Part shown: positions 1-12,782 of the stretch, piece by piece
Position numbering within the stretch: the stretch's first letter is position 1
Layout: the number at the start of each line of letters is the position of its first letter
DNA from: Episyrphus balteatus
Lineage: Eukaryota; Arthropoda; Insecta; Diptera; Syrphidae
Direction: 5' to 3'
DNA: 64,000 bases
Assembly (NCBI RefSeq): GCF_945859705.1
Contig: NC_079135.1
Location: 27,701,679-27,765,678 of the forward strand
Made by a program: the position numbers and the translations under genes
Notes under the pieces: generated by a model
What the model saw: only the letters and a program-made list of their open reading frames with translations
The model's database searches: none
What the model was told of the DNA's origin: nothing

Positions 1-1707
1 TTTTGTCTAAGCCCTACTGGCTTTAATATATAACTGTTTGTGAACTTTGACTCTCTAAAAAGGGCCTAGTAGACAGAGGACATTTTAATAGATTGTATTC
101 CAGAAATTAGCCTTTTAAATTTTTTTTTATGAATTTTGTTTTTTTACTGGACTAATGTGGTTGGACAGATATTCGTTAATTAGTTATTAGATCCAATAGT
201 TTTCACTCCGAGCAAAATACAATAATAGGTTGTTGATGCGAAACAAAAAATCCTCTATAAAAATTACACAGCGAAATCATAAACGAAAAATTTCGTTCTG
301 CAGTGCTGTTTAACCAGCCAAATTGAAAATTATTCTAGTTTATTTGAAGAAGTCTCCAGCTCTTTTTGCACACATTTGAGTTTTTGTTGTTCACATTTTT
401 CATTGCATGTCCTTCTGAGACTTAAATTAGCTTTTATTATTATTTTTCCTTTGCATGAATATTTCCCGCTGGTTTTCGCTGTTCTGGTGGAAACCGATGA
501 AAAATTTCGTTTCGCGTCAGCATGCAGGCTTCTAGGATTGAATCGAAGATTATAACATTTATGTTTTATTTGTATTTGTGTTTCTTTAATAGCTTAACAT
601 AGTCTGAAATTTATGCTCAAGTAAAAATCTTTCTCAAGCATTTACTTTGGCATTTTCTCAGTTGGTATTCATATAAACTAAAATTCTTCACGTAATGAGC
701 AGCTGAAGTGACCAAATGCAAGAGAAACGAATTTCACTCTCAAAGTGATTATTTTGCGTTGCGTTAAAATGTTATTTTCTTTTGCATACTTCGTATGCAT
801 TATGCTACCTTGTTGAAGATCAAAATAAAATCATATAATTCTTCTACTTCTTTGTTTCGCACTAGTGAGCCCCTTAAAGGGTTTGTCAGAAAGCGACATC
901 AAGCCTCCCGTTTTTTTTTAATGAATTCTCGTTTAATAAACATGCTTTACAAGTTTGACCTTAAAATTTCTTTGATAAAAAACCGTTATTAAGTTTCTTC
1001 ATCCTTAATTCAATATGACGGATACCGTAAAATTGTAGTTTTTATATAGGAATATACGAGCAGCTTAACAATATACATAATATAAAATAAAATGGATCTA
1101 CATTATGTATACCATCTATTTTAAATTTTTTCTATCATAAAGGAATTTGAAATGAGACCTATGTACATATTATTCTGTACAATGCACAATGCAACTATTT
1201 TTTACACTGATGAGAAGCAACTCATGTAAATGTGCAGAATTTCTTTTTCAACTCACAAAATAAAATGAAAAATAGTTAAATCAATGACTTAAAAGAAAAT
1301 CACTATAGCTAAACTGCGAAACTGAAATAGTAATTAATAAAGAGACACAAAAATTTAAGCATCAATCAAGTTGTAATAACTAGGATGCTCTTTAGAATAC
1401 ACTTCAAAAATTTATTAGGACACTCAGTTCCGAAAAAGTGACTAGGTACCGATTAAAAAATTGCAGAACAAAAATGTATAAAAAAAAATTACCGGGTATC
1501 AGTTTGGATAGAAAGCCTCTAGATAGTTGAATATTAATTTTTAGTTCATGAGATTTATAGACGCATATGAAAATATGTTTTGCTTACTTCATTCACTTTA
1601 TCAAAGACATAGCTTAAAATAATTGAAAATATTGTACAACACATTGAAATATAACGAAAACTGAATACAATATTAAAGTTTTGTTTTTTTGTTTAATTTT
1701 TGTTTAG
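1..1707. other. No gene recognised; AT-rich, probably intron
   Basis: I see no convincing coding exon, RNA gene or repeat structure here. The sequence is AT-rich with short homopolymer runs. If the two exons at 1708-1997 belong to Nedd4, this stretch is most simply part of an upstream Nedd4 intron, with the 5' exons (C2 domain, first WW domain) outside the window. That placement is inference. Confidence 0.4.
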
Positions 1708-1997
1708 AATGAAAACAGAGAGACTTCTTTAAATAACGAGTATATACTTCGGTCTTTATCCCCTGCCTTGTCATCTACGGATCATGTGGAAAGGTTTTTT
1801 TTTTTAATTAATTTTGTTCATTTTTATTTGAAACAATTAATTTGGAATATCTTGTGTGGATTAGGTCTTATACAAGTATTATAACTGATTTGAGGCCAGT
1901 ACGTATTGGGCCGATTGTACCGATGTCCCAACGAGTAATAGACACTTTACGCAGTCGTCCCAACTACAGGAATTATCATCATCATCCTTTTAGTCCG
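1708..1997 (+). CDS. Two putative upstream exons, likely Nedd4 long isoform
   Basis: Two open exons are joined by a 71-nt intron. Exon a is 1708-1793, preceded by tttttgtttag and followed by gttttt. Exon b is 1865-1997, preceded by ttgtgtggattag and followed by gttaga. Exon a leaves two bases (AG) that exon b completes, so the frame runs through as ...TDHVER|SYTSIITDLRPVRIG..., ending on a whole codon. The encoded stretch is polar with a His run and no domain I recognise. Exon b ends in phase 0, and the Nedd4 WW exon at 4878 starts in phase 0, so splicing from one to the other would stay in frame. Assignment to Nedd4 rests on strand, position and phase only. The donors are not strong, so these could belong to another transcript or be chance. 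Confidence 0.4.
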
Positions 1998-2589
1998 GTT
2001 AGATTTTTAAAAAGCAAAAGCTTCTTATTATTATTGAATTTGATTGTTTGGTTTGGTGCTGCTCTTGTATTTCGATTTCATGGTTTGTTACATGTTAGTT
2101 TTTGTCAATCTAAAATTTACATTTTAGGTAGATAAGTTTTGAATTATAATTGGCAAATTATGATTACTTATAATATTTGCATGGCAAGGTTTAAAAATAG
2201 ATATTTTTTTTTTAAATCCCAAATTGGCAGTATGATTCATTGATAAATTAAAATTGTATTCCTGGGAAATTATTTAAAAAAAAAAACCAAAAGCATTTGA
2301 GTGAATGCATTGAACGAAATATTAGTTATACCGACATAAATTTAACCTCTCATATTACTAAAATTCATTTACAGTAAATAATGATTTCATTTTTTTCGTG
2401 AATATGAAAGAAATAAAGAATGCACAAAAGAACATAGCATGTTCATAGTGTTTGTAGAATGTCGTCAAATTTTCAATCACAAATTAACCAGCCACTTTAA
2501 TAACTAATTTTAAATGAACATTCATCGCAGTGCAGTTAGGATTAGGGAAATAAAGGTTTTAAAAAATGTCTTTCAAATCCGTAGAGTGA

Positions 2590-3290
2590 GCTCTATTAAG
2601 GTAATGTTTTGAGTTATCTGCAAATCAAATACACAGTTATCTTCAAACAAAAGTCTGGAAACATGTTTTGGTTCAAAAATATGAGTTCGTAGTAAACAGG
2701 CGTATTCATTTGGATACAAAAATTACAAATCATTTTTTTTAAGATTTTCGAAAAAAATTGAAGGGGTACCCTTGCCGAAAAAAAAGCATTAAAAAAAATT
2801 TTCTCTAAATTCATCGAGTGAGATATTAAAAGAAAGGTTTCTTTGTTCTATTCCTAATTGAAAACCAAAATCTTGATGAAGATTTGGTTTCTGAGTTATT
2901 TGCATCCAAACATATTTTTTCTAACATTCTGAAGCAGATATCTGCAGATCAAAGTCTCGAAACAAGTTTTGGTTTACAGATATGAGTTGACAGTGAACAG
3001 GCCTATGCATTTAGAAAAAAAAATTATCTTTTTTTTTTTTTTTGGATTTTCGAGAAAAAATCAAGGTTAACCCCTTGCCGAAAAAAATTGCATTTTAAAA
3101 AATTTTCTCCAAATCCATCGAGTGAGATATCAAAAAAAGGGTCTCCTTAAGCTCTATTTATGAGCCTACCAAAAAAGTTTTTTTGGGGTCTGGTTGTTGA
3201 GTTATCAGCAAACCAAATTTGATTTTCGTTTCTCACATTCGGAAGCAGATATCTTCGGAAGTCTCGAAACATGTTTTTGTTTAAACAAAC
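2590..3290. repeat. Tandem copies of a ~300-bp dispersed repeat
   Basis: Three diverged copies lie head to tail with a period near 300 bp. The landmark gtctcgaaac (or gtctggaaac) recurs at about 2653, 2952 and 3262. The block ccatcgagtgagatatcaaa (or a close form) recurs at about 2811 and 3115. A single further copy sits at about 26535-26860. Each unit carries ATGAGTT-like and aaccccttgccg landmarks in the same order. It is noncoding, and I cannot assign it to a named family. Confidence 0.75.
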
Positions 3291-4631
3291 CAAATTTCTT
3301 TTCTTCCTCCATTAGTTCCGCCATCGTAGTGGTGTTTTTCTTTCACAAAATATCGACGATTAACCCTGTGTAGCACACCCCTTTCTTGTGACTTGGAAAG
3401 CAAACGGGTGCGGATTTGGATTGTACTTTCTAAAGTCGTTATAACTTTTTTCCTTCCTAATTTTTATTGGGAATATGAATATGTATGGGAATATAAAGTA
3501 GAATTTTCCGAAGATTTCGAATGTTGTGTTCAAAAGTCCTAAGAAATAAATTATCGCCATTATAAAAAGTCTTTTGCGAAAACTTTTTTGAAAAATCCAT
3601 AATTTTAATATTTGTATCCTGCCAAATTCGCAACTATTTGTTAAATTTAGAATCTACTAACATATTAGCACATGGTTTAGACAAATAACCCAAGAAGTTA
3701 TCCAACTACTTTCTTCGTGTTTTAATTCTTCTGTATTGCTCTCAATGAATAAATTAATAAGTACCTTTTTATTTCGGGTGTTGGGGTAATAATTTGTAAG
3801 GTTTCTTCAATCTGGTAAATTATTCCCGGATTTTATCCTATTGTAAGTTCTTTGAGAAATAAAAATCTTTTGAAAACTTGGAACGTAAACTACACTCGTT
3901 TAAGGTCCGTTTAGATGGGATAACATGTTTAAATCTCAATTCGAAAATCTATAATATGATAGCTATCTTTTCTAATCTACCAAGTTTTTAACAGCATCAG
4001 TAGATAGAAATTCATAATATAACATTGCATTTTTGGCTTTCTTCTAAAATAAAAATACATATCCAATGCACTTTATTTTTTCTCTGTCATCTCAGCACTT
4101 TCATCAATTTAAAACATATTGATAACTTAGCTTTTGCAAATTTCTTTCATATATTTATAATTTTATGGTAGCCCGTAAGTTTTTTTTCTTAAGAATTTAA
4201 TTTTTGATTCAAAACTACCGATGCTTCTCTGCGTCATTTTTCAAATCTTTTCACATTCATTTAAAAAATAAGTTTGCAAAACTTACATAGCTATACAAAA
4301 AATTGCTTTCTCTGCGTTTGTTACTAGTAAGTATGTGTAAAAACCATTCATTTCATTGAAAAAAAAAAACTATTGAAAAGTTATTATGATTTTCCATTTA
4401 TTGGTATTTTATGTTATTTGCTAACAATTTGTGTGATGTTCTAATAATTTAATTTAATAAAGAAGAGTATACCTATAAATTAAGATTCGAAGAAAAAAAT
4501 ATTATTTTAATTTATTTTTGTTATTTCCTTTTTTTTTATTTTTCTCTTATGTTTATGTTTACCAAAAAAAAAAACAAACAAAAACATCTTTTATCCCAAC
4601 AAAATAAAACCAAAAATTCAAAATCCAAATC

Positions 4632-7600
4632 ATGCACAACCACCACATAAAGACCGAGGATGTAGATCAAGCCGATAGTGGCAACCGATCGGAGAACTCA
4701 GCTTCATCGACGAGACGAAATTCTGTCGAAGACAACACAGCAGTTGGCGATCAAGTAAAGATTTAATTTTTTTAAATTACTTTTCAAATTTTATAAATTT
4801 AATATTTAAAAAACAAACATTTCAAATAAATTTTACATTTTCTAAATTGATTTGTTTTTAAAATTTTTTTTTTGTAGACCACAACGAATAACGATGAAGA
4901 AAGTCTGCCGCCACAATGGTCAATGCAAGTTGCACCAAATGGACGAACATTTTTTATCGATCATGTGGCACGTAAAACCACTTGGATTGATCCTCGTAAT
5001 GGCAGAGCTAGTCCAATGCCAAATCAAACACGACGTGTTGAAGATGATTTGGGACCGCTGCCAGAAGGCTGGGAAGAACGTGTTCATACCGATGGTAGAG
5101 TGTTTTACATAGATCATAGTAAGTTTTTAATCATGATAAAAAGTGTTTGAAGCGTTCTAATTGAATATATTTTAGATACGCGAACAACACAATGGGAGGA
5201 TCCAAGACTGTCTAATCCAAATATAGCTGGGCAAGCCGTACCATACTCTAGAGATTACAAACAAAAGTATGAATATTTCAAAAGTCACATTAGAAAACCG
5301 GTAAGTAAATCGAAAAAAAAAACTGATGACACAGACAAAAATTTGAAGTACAAAGAGTCTAACTCTAAATGTAGAGATCTTTTACAAAGTTGTGATAGGT
5401 CTATATCGGCACAGTACATTTATAGATGAACCTCGAAAAAATTTTTGAAATAAGGCTCTTTAAGGGGTTATAATATGTGGTCACAAGCCATAACCACCTA
5501 ACTCGAGTTAGGAAAACGAGGAATTAACGATTTTATATTGCCTCCCTAGGGTAAACCTGCGCTCGCATAATTTATTTGATACAAAAAAATATTAAGGCAA
5601 AACAACCTTATCGAGTTAAGAAAAATTGCAGCAAATTAATAAATGGCAAGCATTTTAGTAAATTAATAAATGGCAAGCATTTTATCTCGACTTAGGCGGT
5701 TATGGCTTGTGGCCACAATATACCCACTTGTAATACATATTAAAAAAATCGTTTTTTTTTTTTGTTGCATATTTTGTGTTCATGTACATAATGTATATTT
5801 AAAAATACTGTACTAAAATTTCACAATGATTCGTCAAATAGTTTTGGAGAAATTTGGAGTATTTGTAAAGACGTCTGAACTTAGTTTAAATGGTTCTAGA
5901 AACGGTGTTTTCAAAGTGGGTCAGGAAAATCTCTCCGAAAAGACTCGACCGATCGATTTGAAATTTTCACACGATCTTCACTTAGAATGTTTTAACTAAA
6001 GTTTAAATGAATTAATTTCGCAAATTGGTCTGTTCGAATTTAAAATTAAATAGTTTCCTATACGATTTGACTATCGAAAGAAATATTATCCATATTCGAA
6101 GGAATACGGTTTTTTTATTTTTTAAGCCACTTTTAAGTGTCAATTTTCTTTAAAAAAAAAAACGATATTTTTCTTCAGGGTGGCCGCTTTTGTCAAAAAT
6201 AAAAATTTTTTTTATTCCATCGATCATTACCTGTATGTGTATTAGGGTGGGTCAAAAAAGTCGAAAATTTTTTTTTTGATTTGGTACTCCGAAAAATCGA
6301 TTGCTAGACCCCTCTAGAATATACACACCAAATATGAGCTCTTTATATTAATGGGAAGGTCCTCCGCTTTGCAATTTTCCATTTTTACATCAAGCTTCTA
6401 CTAAAAAAAAATAATTTTTTTATTAATTGAGTTTTTAGCAAATTTCTTTTCATATTCTTGTAGGAAATTGAACGCTCTACAAAAAATGCCTTATACACTT
6501 TTTTCGTTTATCTAACCGTTGAATAGATATTTGAGGTCCAAAAATCGAGAAAATCTTTAAAAATTCGTTTTTTGTTCTTAATTTTGTAACAAATTGAAAA
6601 ATTATAATGATCAAACGCGCAAGACATATTCTTGTTGAAAATTGATTACTCCACAAAAAAGGTCTTATTAACTTTTTTCATTAATCTAACCATTCTAAAG
6701 ATATTCGAGGTCAAAGTTAAAAAAAAATATAAAAACATTTTATATTTTTAAAAAATTTCTAATTCACTGAAACTTCATTATTTTCAAATTAGCAAGATAT
6801 ATTCTTGTAGTGGCTTAAACGTTCTACAAAAAATTCCTTGGAATGAAGTTGATTGCTTTAACCGTTTAGAAGATATTCGTATCCAAACCAATGCTCAATG
6901 ATTTCAATAGTTTTCTTATGACCCGTATGCATTGCGATTTGGATACGAATATTTTCTAAACGGTTAAAGCAATCAATTTGATTCCAAGGAATTTTTTGTA
7001 GAACGTTTAAGCCCCTACAAGAATATATCTTGCTAATTTGAAAATAATGAAGTTTCAGTGAATTAGAAATTTTTTAAAAATATAAAATGTTTTTATATTT
7101 TTTTTTAACTTTGACCTCGAATATCTTTAGAATGGTTAGATTAATGAAAAAAGTTAATAAGACCTTTTTTGTGGAGTAATCAATTTTCAACAAGAATATG
7201 TCTTGCGCGTTTGATCATTATAATTTTTCAATTTGTTACAAAATTAAGAACAAAAAACGAATTTTTAAAGATTTTCTCGATTTTTGGACCTCAAATATCT
7301 ATTCAACGGTTAGATAAACGAAAAAAGTGTATAAGGCATTTTTTGTAGAGCGTTCAATTTCCTACAAGAATATGAAAAGAAATTTGCTAAAAAGTCAATT
7401 AATAAAAAAATTATTTTTTTTTAGTAGAAGCTTGATGTAAAAATGGAAAATTGCAAAGCGGAGGACCTTCCCATTAATATAAAGAGCTCATATTTGGTGT
7501 GTATATTCTAGAGGGGTCTAGCAATCGATTTTTCGAAGTACCAAATCAAAAAAAAATTTTTCGATTTTTTTGACCCACCCTAATGTGTATTTGTGTATCA

Positions 7601-10600
7601 TGAAAATGAATCTTCTGGTTCTTTTCTTTTCGAATAATTTGGGTCAGAGATATTATTTCGAATAATTTGGGTCAGTGATATGTGTGTATCTTCCTCACCT
7701 CTTCACTAAAAATTTACAAAAAAAACCTTTTTTTTGAACTAGTGGACACCTTAAGACTATTTTAGGAAAATATTATTATTGAAATTATGCGAATTATACT
7801 TATTGGAGTACGACTACAATCCTTATTTATTGAATGGCATTTTCATAGGCAGCCACTAAACCCATATTCAAATGGATGTCTACAATTTTTTAATCTAGTG
7901 TCTCAAAAACTACTTACATCTTAAATTAACCTAGTGCCCAAAAATTAATTTTTCGTGAATTTATTTAACTCCTCCTTAACTGAATTCTTTATGGAGTCAA
8001 TCCGCAACCTTAACCTATTATGACTAATTATTCCTTATTCCGTGACCTTCTTTGTTGAATTAAATATGTAAGCCCACGTAGAATTACATATTTAACCTAA
8101 ACCTATTATGTTTTGGTCCTATCAAGAAATTTCTTTGAAACTATGTCGCTAGAAGTCTTGGTTCAAATCCTAACCTCTACCACCTAAAACCATTTTTTTT
8201 TTTAAGGGGTACTGCCTCTTGCGAGGAATTGAAAAAGCTTCTGAAAGTGTTATTGTCATCATAAAATGCATCTCTGCTTTATGTGGAGTAACTGAAGCAA
8301 ACTACCCGGCCGAACAGCTCCGATTTTGATGATCCTTTCAATTTGTGACAAAATTGCTTCTACCACTTAAATAATGGAAAATTGCCGCTCACGCCCATAT
8401 AACTTACAACTTAGTTAAATATTCTTTTGATAATTATTATTTAATTTATGAAATAGAAAGAAAATATTTGAAAAAAATTTCTTTTTGTTCACAAATATCT
8501 TAATTTTAATATAAAATACAAAAAATACAGCAACAGCGGAAATTTTTAACCAATAGAGGTAAAAGTTCTATTGCAAAATAAAAGCTGGAAGTTAAGTTTT
8601 CGAATTCTTAATTAATTTAAATGGCGTAAAACCAATGTTTAAGTGAATGATAAAAATCAATTATAGATAGTTGAAGCAAATAACTAGTTCAAAGGAGAAG
8701 TTTTTAGAAATTTCACCTTAACTGGAATTAACAATTTAACAAATTCTGAGAGCCCTTAAGTTCGTCTCTCATAATATTTCGTTTTGAATATTTCTTTTAG
8801 GACATTTTGAACATACATTTTTTTCTGAAAAATACATTTTCTGAGATAAGTTGTTCAAGCAAATGATATTAGCATGCTACATCCAGTCGTCTAGGCTTTA
8901 TTAAATTTGGATTTCGGGAGGTCACACTCCTTATACATCTAAATTAAATATTGAAATTAAAAAAGTGTATTTTCCACAAAAGAAAGCCATTAAAAACTTA
9001 TAACTACAAGTTTAAAGAAATTGGCTTTCAGAAAATATGTTAAAGGTTAGATCAGACAGACAAGCAGAATTGCGAGACCCATTCTTTTTGCATTCTCTAT
9101 CATCGTAGTGTCTCAAGTTAGATTTTATTAACAAAACCTTAACTTACCCCTTAGTGCATTCCAACTTTGGTGTTTTTTTAAGCACATGAATGAATATGCA
9201 TTTATCCCTAATAACATATTCTCATGAGTTTTAAAAATAGTAAACTCATGAATGTTCAGTAACGGAGGGATATATTGTTGTTAAGTAGGACCATGTTGTG
9301 ACAAAACATAAATTGGACTTGTGTTTCATTAAAAGTTATTAAAATTTAATTTTTGTTTCTTTTTTTTCCAGACAAATGTACCAAACAAATTTGAGATTCG
9401 CATAAGGCGTACATCAATATTAGAAGATTCATATCGGATTATTAATTCAGTTAATAAAACCGATTTACTAAAGACTAAACTATGGGTAGAATTTGAAGGA
9501 GAGACTGGTTTAGGTAAATTTATCAATTCTAACACAAACTCAAAATGAATTTTCACAATTTTTTGTTTCCATTTTAAAGATTATGGTGGCCTTGCCAGAG
9601 AATGGTTCTATTTATTATCCAAAGAAATGTTTAATCCATACTATGGACTATTTGAGTACTCAGCAATGGATAATTATACATTACAAATTAATCCATTTAG
9701 TGGCCTATGCAATGAAGAACATTTAAATTATTTCAAGTAAGTTACAAAGTAAAAAATATTATTCAACTTGAATTCAATTTTCTAAATTACAGATTTATTG
9801 GAAGAATTGCCGGTATGGCTGTTTACCATGGAAAACTTTTAGACGGTATTATATATATTCAAATATTTAAAACAGTTTTTTTCTTACCTTTTGTTTGTAT
9901 TTTTTTTTACTTAAAGCCTTTTTCATTCGACCCTTTTATAAAATGATGTTGCAAAAGCCAATTGATCTAAAAGATATGGAATCAGTAGATACAGAATACT
10001 ATAATTCATTACTTTGGATTAAAGAAAACGACCCAAGCGAATTGGAATTGACGTTCTGTGTGGACGAAGAAACATTCGGCCATACAAGCCAACGAGAATT
10101 GAAAACAAATGGTGCCAATGTTGATGTTACCAATGACAACAAAGATGAATATATTAAGTAAATTCTTTAATTTATAATTAAAATATTCAATATTTATTGA
10201 TTTAAAATTAAAAATTTCAGATTAGTAATCGAATGGCGTTTTGTTTCACGTGTCAAAGAACAAATGACAGCCTTCTTGGATGGCTTTGGTTCCATTATAC
10301 CCTTAAATTTATTAAAAATCTTTGACGAACATGAACTCGAGCTTCTAATGTGTGGTATACAAAATATTGATGTTAAAGACTGGCGCGACAATACCCTGTA
10401 CAAGGGTGACTATCACATGAATCACATTATCATTCAATGGTTCTGGAGAGCTGTGCTCTCATTTTCCAATGAAATGCGTTCTCGTTTATTGCAATTTGTA
10501 ACTGGTACATCAAGAGTTCCAATGAATGGATTCAAAGAGCTCTACGGCTCAAATGGACCACAAATGTTTACAATTGAAAAATGGGGTACACCTAATAATT

Positions 10601-10791
10601 ATCCAAGAGCCCATACATGGTATATTTAAAAACATATTAGTTTCAATGTACTTTCGATGTTTAATAAATTTTAATTTGTATTTTTTAGTTTCAATCGTTT
10701 GGATTTACCACCCTATGAAGGTTATTTACAACTCAAGGATAAACTCATTAAAGCCATCGAGGGTAGCCAAGGTTTCGCTGGAGTCGATTAA
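4632..10791 (+). CDS. Nedd4: E3 ubiquitin ligase Nedd4 (WW-WW-HECT form)
   Basis: Nedd4 attaches ubiquitin to PY-motif membrane proteins and adaptors for endocytic sorting. Exons: 4632-4754, 4878-5118, 5176-5300, 9372-9513, 9580-9736, 9793-9845, 9917-10157, 10221-10619, 10689-10791. All junctions are GT-AG and in frame, giving 527 residues. Two WW domains lie at about 51-80 (LPPQW...) and 102-131 (LPEGW...), followed by a full HECT domain from about 165. The catalytic Cys is residue 494 in the HTCFNRLDLPPY motif, and its codon is split by the last intron. The start at 4632 has TAA in frame 27 nt upstream with no acceptor between, so I read it as the first exon of a short isoform. Longer isoforms with the C2 domain and another WW domain should lie upstream. 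The 4.1-kb intron at 5301-9371 holds several mobile elements. Family assignment is near certain; the 5' end is less so. Confidence 0.95.
5462..5728. mobile_element. MITE with ~40-bp terminal inverted repeats
   Basis: The left end (tcacaagccataaccacctaa) and the right end (ttaggcggttatggcttgtg) are imperfect inverted repeats of about 40 bp around a noncoding centre of about 170 bp. The centre carries a tandem duplication of a 26-bp unit containing aataaatggcaagcatttta (about 5633-5683). It is nonautonomous and lies in the Nedd4 intron. I could not fix the target-site duplication. Confidence 0.65.
6243..7582. mobile_element. 1340-bp foldback element, 645-bp arms, 8-bp TSD
   Basis: Left arm 6243-6887 and right arm 6938-7582 are reverse complements of each other with few mismatches and equal length, around a 50-bp loop. 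The ends read TAGGGTGGGTCAAAAAAG and its complement. The element is flanked by an exact 8-bp direct repeat, atgtgtat, at 6235-6242 and 7583-7590. An 8-bp duplication with TAGGG ends fits a hAT-type nonautonomous element; P-type is an alternative. No transposase is encoded. It lies inside Nedd4 intron 5301-9371, so the primary transcript could fold into a long hairpin. Confidence 0.9.
7625..7685. repeat. Short tandem duplication (~30 bp)
   Basis: The unit ttcgaataatttgggtcag recurs at about 7628 and 7659, just outside the right end of the foldback element. This is a local duplication with no coding content. Confidence 0.6.
8735..8815. mobile_element. Fragment related to the 19206-20285 foldback ends
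   Basis: The segment with ttctgagagcccttaag followed by a variant of cataatttcgttt resembles the subterminal sequence of the foldback at 19206-20285 (ttctgagagcctttaag ... cataattcgtttgatcc). It ends near an aggacat motif resembling the ggacaccctg terminus. It looks like an eroded terminal fragment of that family. Confidence 0.45.
9050..9115 (-). repeat. Dispersed motif ending in a GTCY-type run
   Basis: Read on the minus strand, this stretch carries gatgatagagaatgcaaaaa, then gggtctcgcaattctg, then cttgtctgtctg. The same ordered blocks occur on the plus strand at 27258-27330. Conservation of unique sequence next to a GTCY repeat resembles the layout described for the mini-me/DINE-1 family of flies, but I cannot confirm membership. 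Confidence 0.5.
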
Positions 10792-12300
10792 ATTATTTTT
10801 TTTTATTGTTAATAAATTTTTTATTTTTACAAAAAAGTCGATACAATCTTGTACTTATCCTAGGAGCACTTTTTTTATGAAATTTTCATACTTTAAACAA
10901 ATTAAAAAAAAAAAAACACTTAAAAATAAAAACGATACATTTATTATACATTTTAACTGCAAAATTAATTCCTTAAAAAAGTGCTTTGCAAAACAAAATG
11001 CAAAAAACATTCCACATTGACAACTACTAGTAGAGGAGATTGATAAATAATATTTCTACTCTCCTTCACTAAGCCAATGTAAAGATTTTTTTAATACAAC
11101 ACAATTCTATTCCAAAAACAAAAAAAAAAAAAAACAAGCATATAACCTTTTAGTAAATAATGTATTAACAATAATAAATTACTGAAAATTGCAAGCTTGT
11201 TTTCGAAAGTTAAAAATATTTAGAAATACTTTTAAATCAAAAAAACCTTCCCTTCTATACTTCCTCTTTTCCTTTGAATATTTTTGTGAATTTGCATGCA
11301 TTTTCGGTGATTTATTTCATTTAAATAAAGAAAAGATATCTTTATACAAACATTTATATATGTTTTTATATTTATTGAACAAAAAAAAATGATTGCAAAA
11401 TAAATTAGATAACATAATTCAACTATTAAGATATTTAAAAAAAAAAGATATACTAAAAAAAAAACTCTTAAGCAAGACCCCCACAATATTTGTATATATT
11501 TATTTAAATTTAAACAAAACAAAAAAAAAAAACAACTAAAACAAAAAACTTCTATCATATAGGTTTCTTACACAAAAATATATAAACAAAAACCATAAAT
11601 ATCTAAAAAATAAATAATATACAAAAAAAAAAAAACAAAAAAATAAATATCAAATCACGTGTGCGTTTTAATGGAAGAAAACTCTAGTTCACTACAATTA
11701 AAATTAATTATTTATTTATATTTTATCTTTTCAAATGCATATTTATATTATTATTTTTCTTTGAGAATAAGTAAACATTATATACATTATACAAATAAAA
11801 ATATATATTTAAAAACAAAACTGTTAAGCTTCGTTATACAAAAAAAAAAACAAAAAAAGTTCTATATTTTTATTTTCTGCTTGGAAAATTTTGTTACTAT
11901 ATTCGTGTCCTTATAAATAAATAAAAACAAAACTTAAAATATAAAATCAATGGAAAGAAAATCTATTATATCTATGAAAATTAGCTATTTTTGAAATTGT
12001 TAAATAAATAATACAAGTTAAAGATTAGGAAAAAATAAAATAAAATAAACTTATTATTATAAAAAAAAAAACTCTTAAAAAAATAATAATAAAAAAAATA
12101 ACAAAAACTCTTTACCAAATCAAACGAAAAGTTACGATTATATTTTTATATCTACAAAATAAAATTTAAAAAAAATGTCAAACTTTAAAAGTAAACAAAA
12201 ATACGAAATATTTTAAATAAATTTAAATGAACTATAAAAACAAATTAAAACTAAAATATAAAATCTAAATAAATAAAAAAAAAAATATCTAAACAATTCA
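10792..12300 (+). other. A-rich downstream region, probable Nedd4 3' UTR
   Basis: About 1.5 kb after the Nedd4 stop is extremely A-rich, with many AATAAA-like hexamers and runs of AAAAAC, and no coding exon. It fits a long 3' untranslated region with several possible polyadenylation sites. The true end cannot be fixed from sequence alone. The frames open here are low-complexity and have no recognisable protein content. Confidence 0.5.
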
Positions 12301-12782
12301 AATGAGTTATTATTTTGTTAAGCTTTGTTCTCTGAAGAAAATGCGTTTTGATCGTTTTGCAAGACTTAGGCTCGTAGACCATTAAACTCTTAACAAAAGA
12401 TTTGCAGTGTTTAAAATATAAATTGAAACCTAAACAATAATTGCTTCTTAAATGTGCTTACACTTTTTTCTATACAAGGGGTGAGTTAGAAGATATCGCA
12501 CCTTTAAAAAAATTAAATCGTTGAAAAATATTTTTTTTCGCATTAAAAATCTTTGATTGCATTTTTATGATGAAAACTGTGTCGTAAGGATTATTTCTTG
12601 TTTATAAAAGGATTGCCAGATAGATTTTTTTAATTTTAAAATTTAAATGTTCCGACTCACATTTGTACTACATTTAAAATATTTGAAAATTTTACCCTTG
12701 CGCGTTAATTTAAAAAAATTCAAATTATAATTTTGACAAAAACATATTAATATCAATTGAATAGTAACAGAAAGATCTACAA

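Noticed and set aside
10526..11020. 164-residue open frame on the + strand
   Set aside because: Off-frame over the last Nedd4 exons, continuing into the A-rich 3' region.
11189..11916. Several open frames in A-rich sequence on both strands
   Set aside because: Low-complexity Lys/Phe/Ile/Leu translations of the probable Nedd4 3' UTR.
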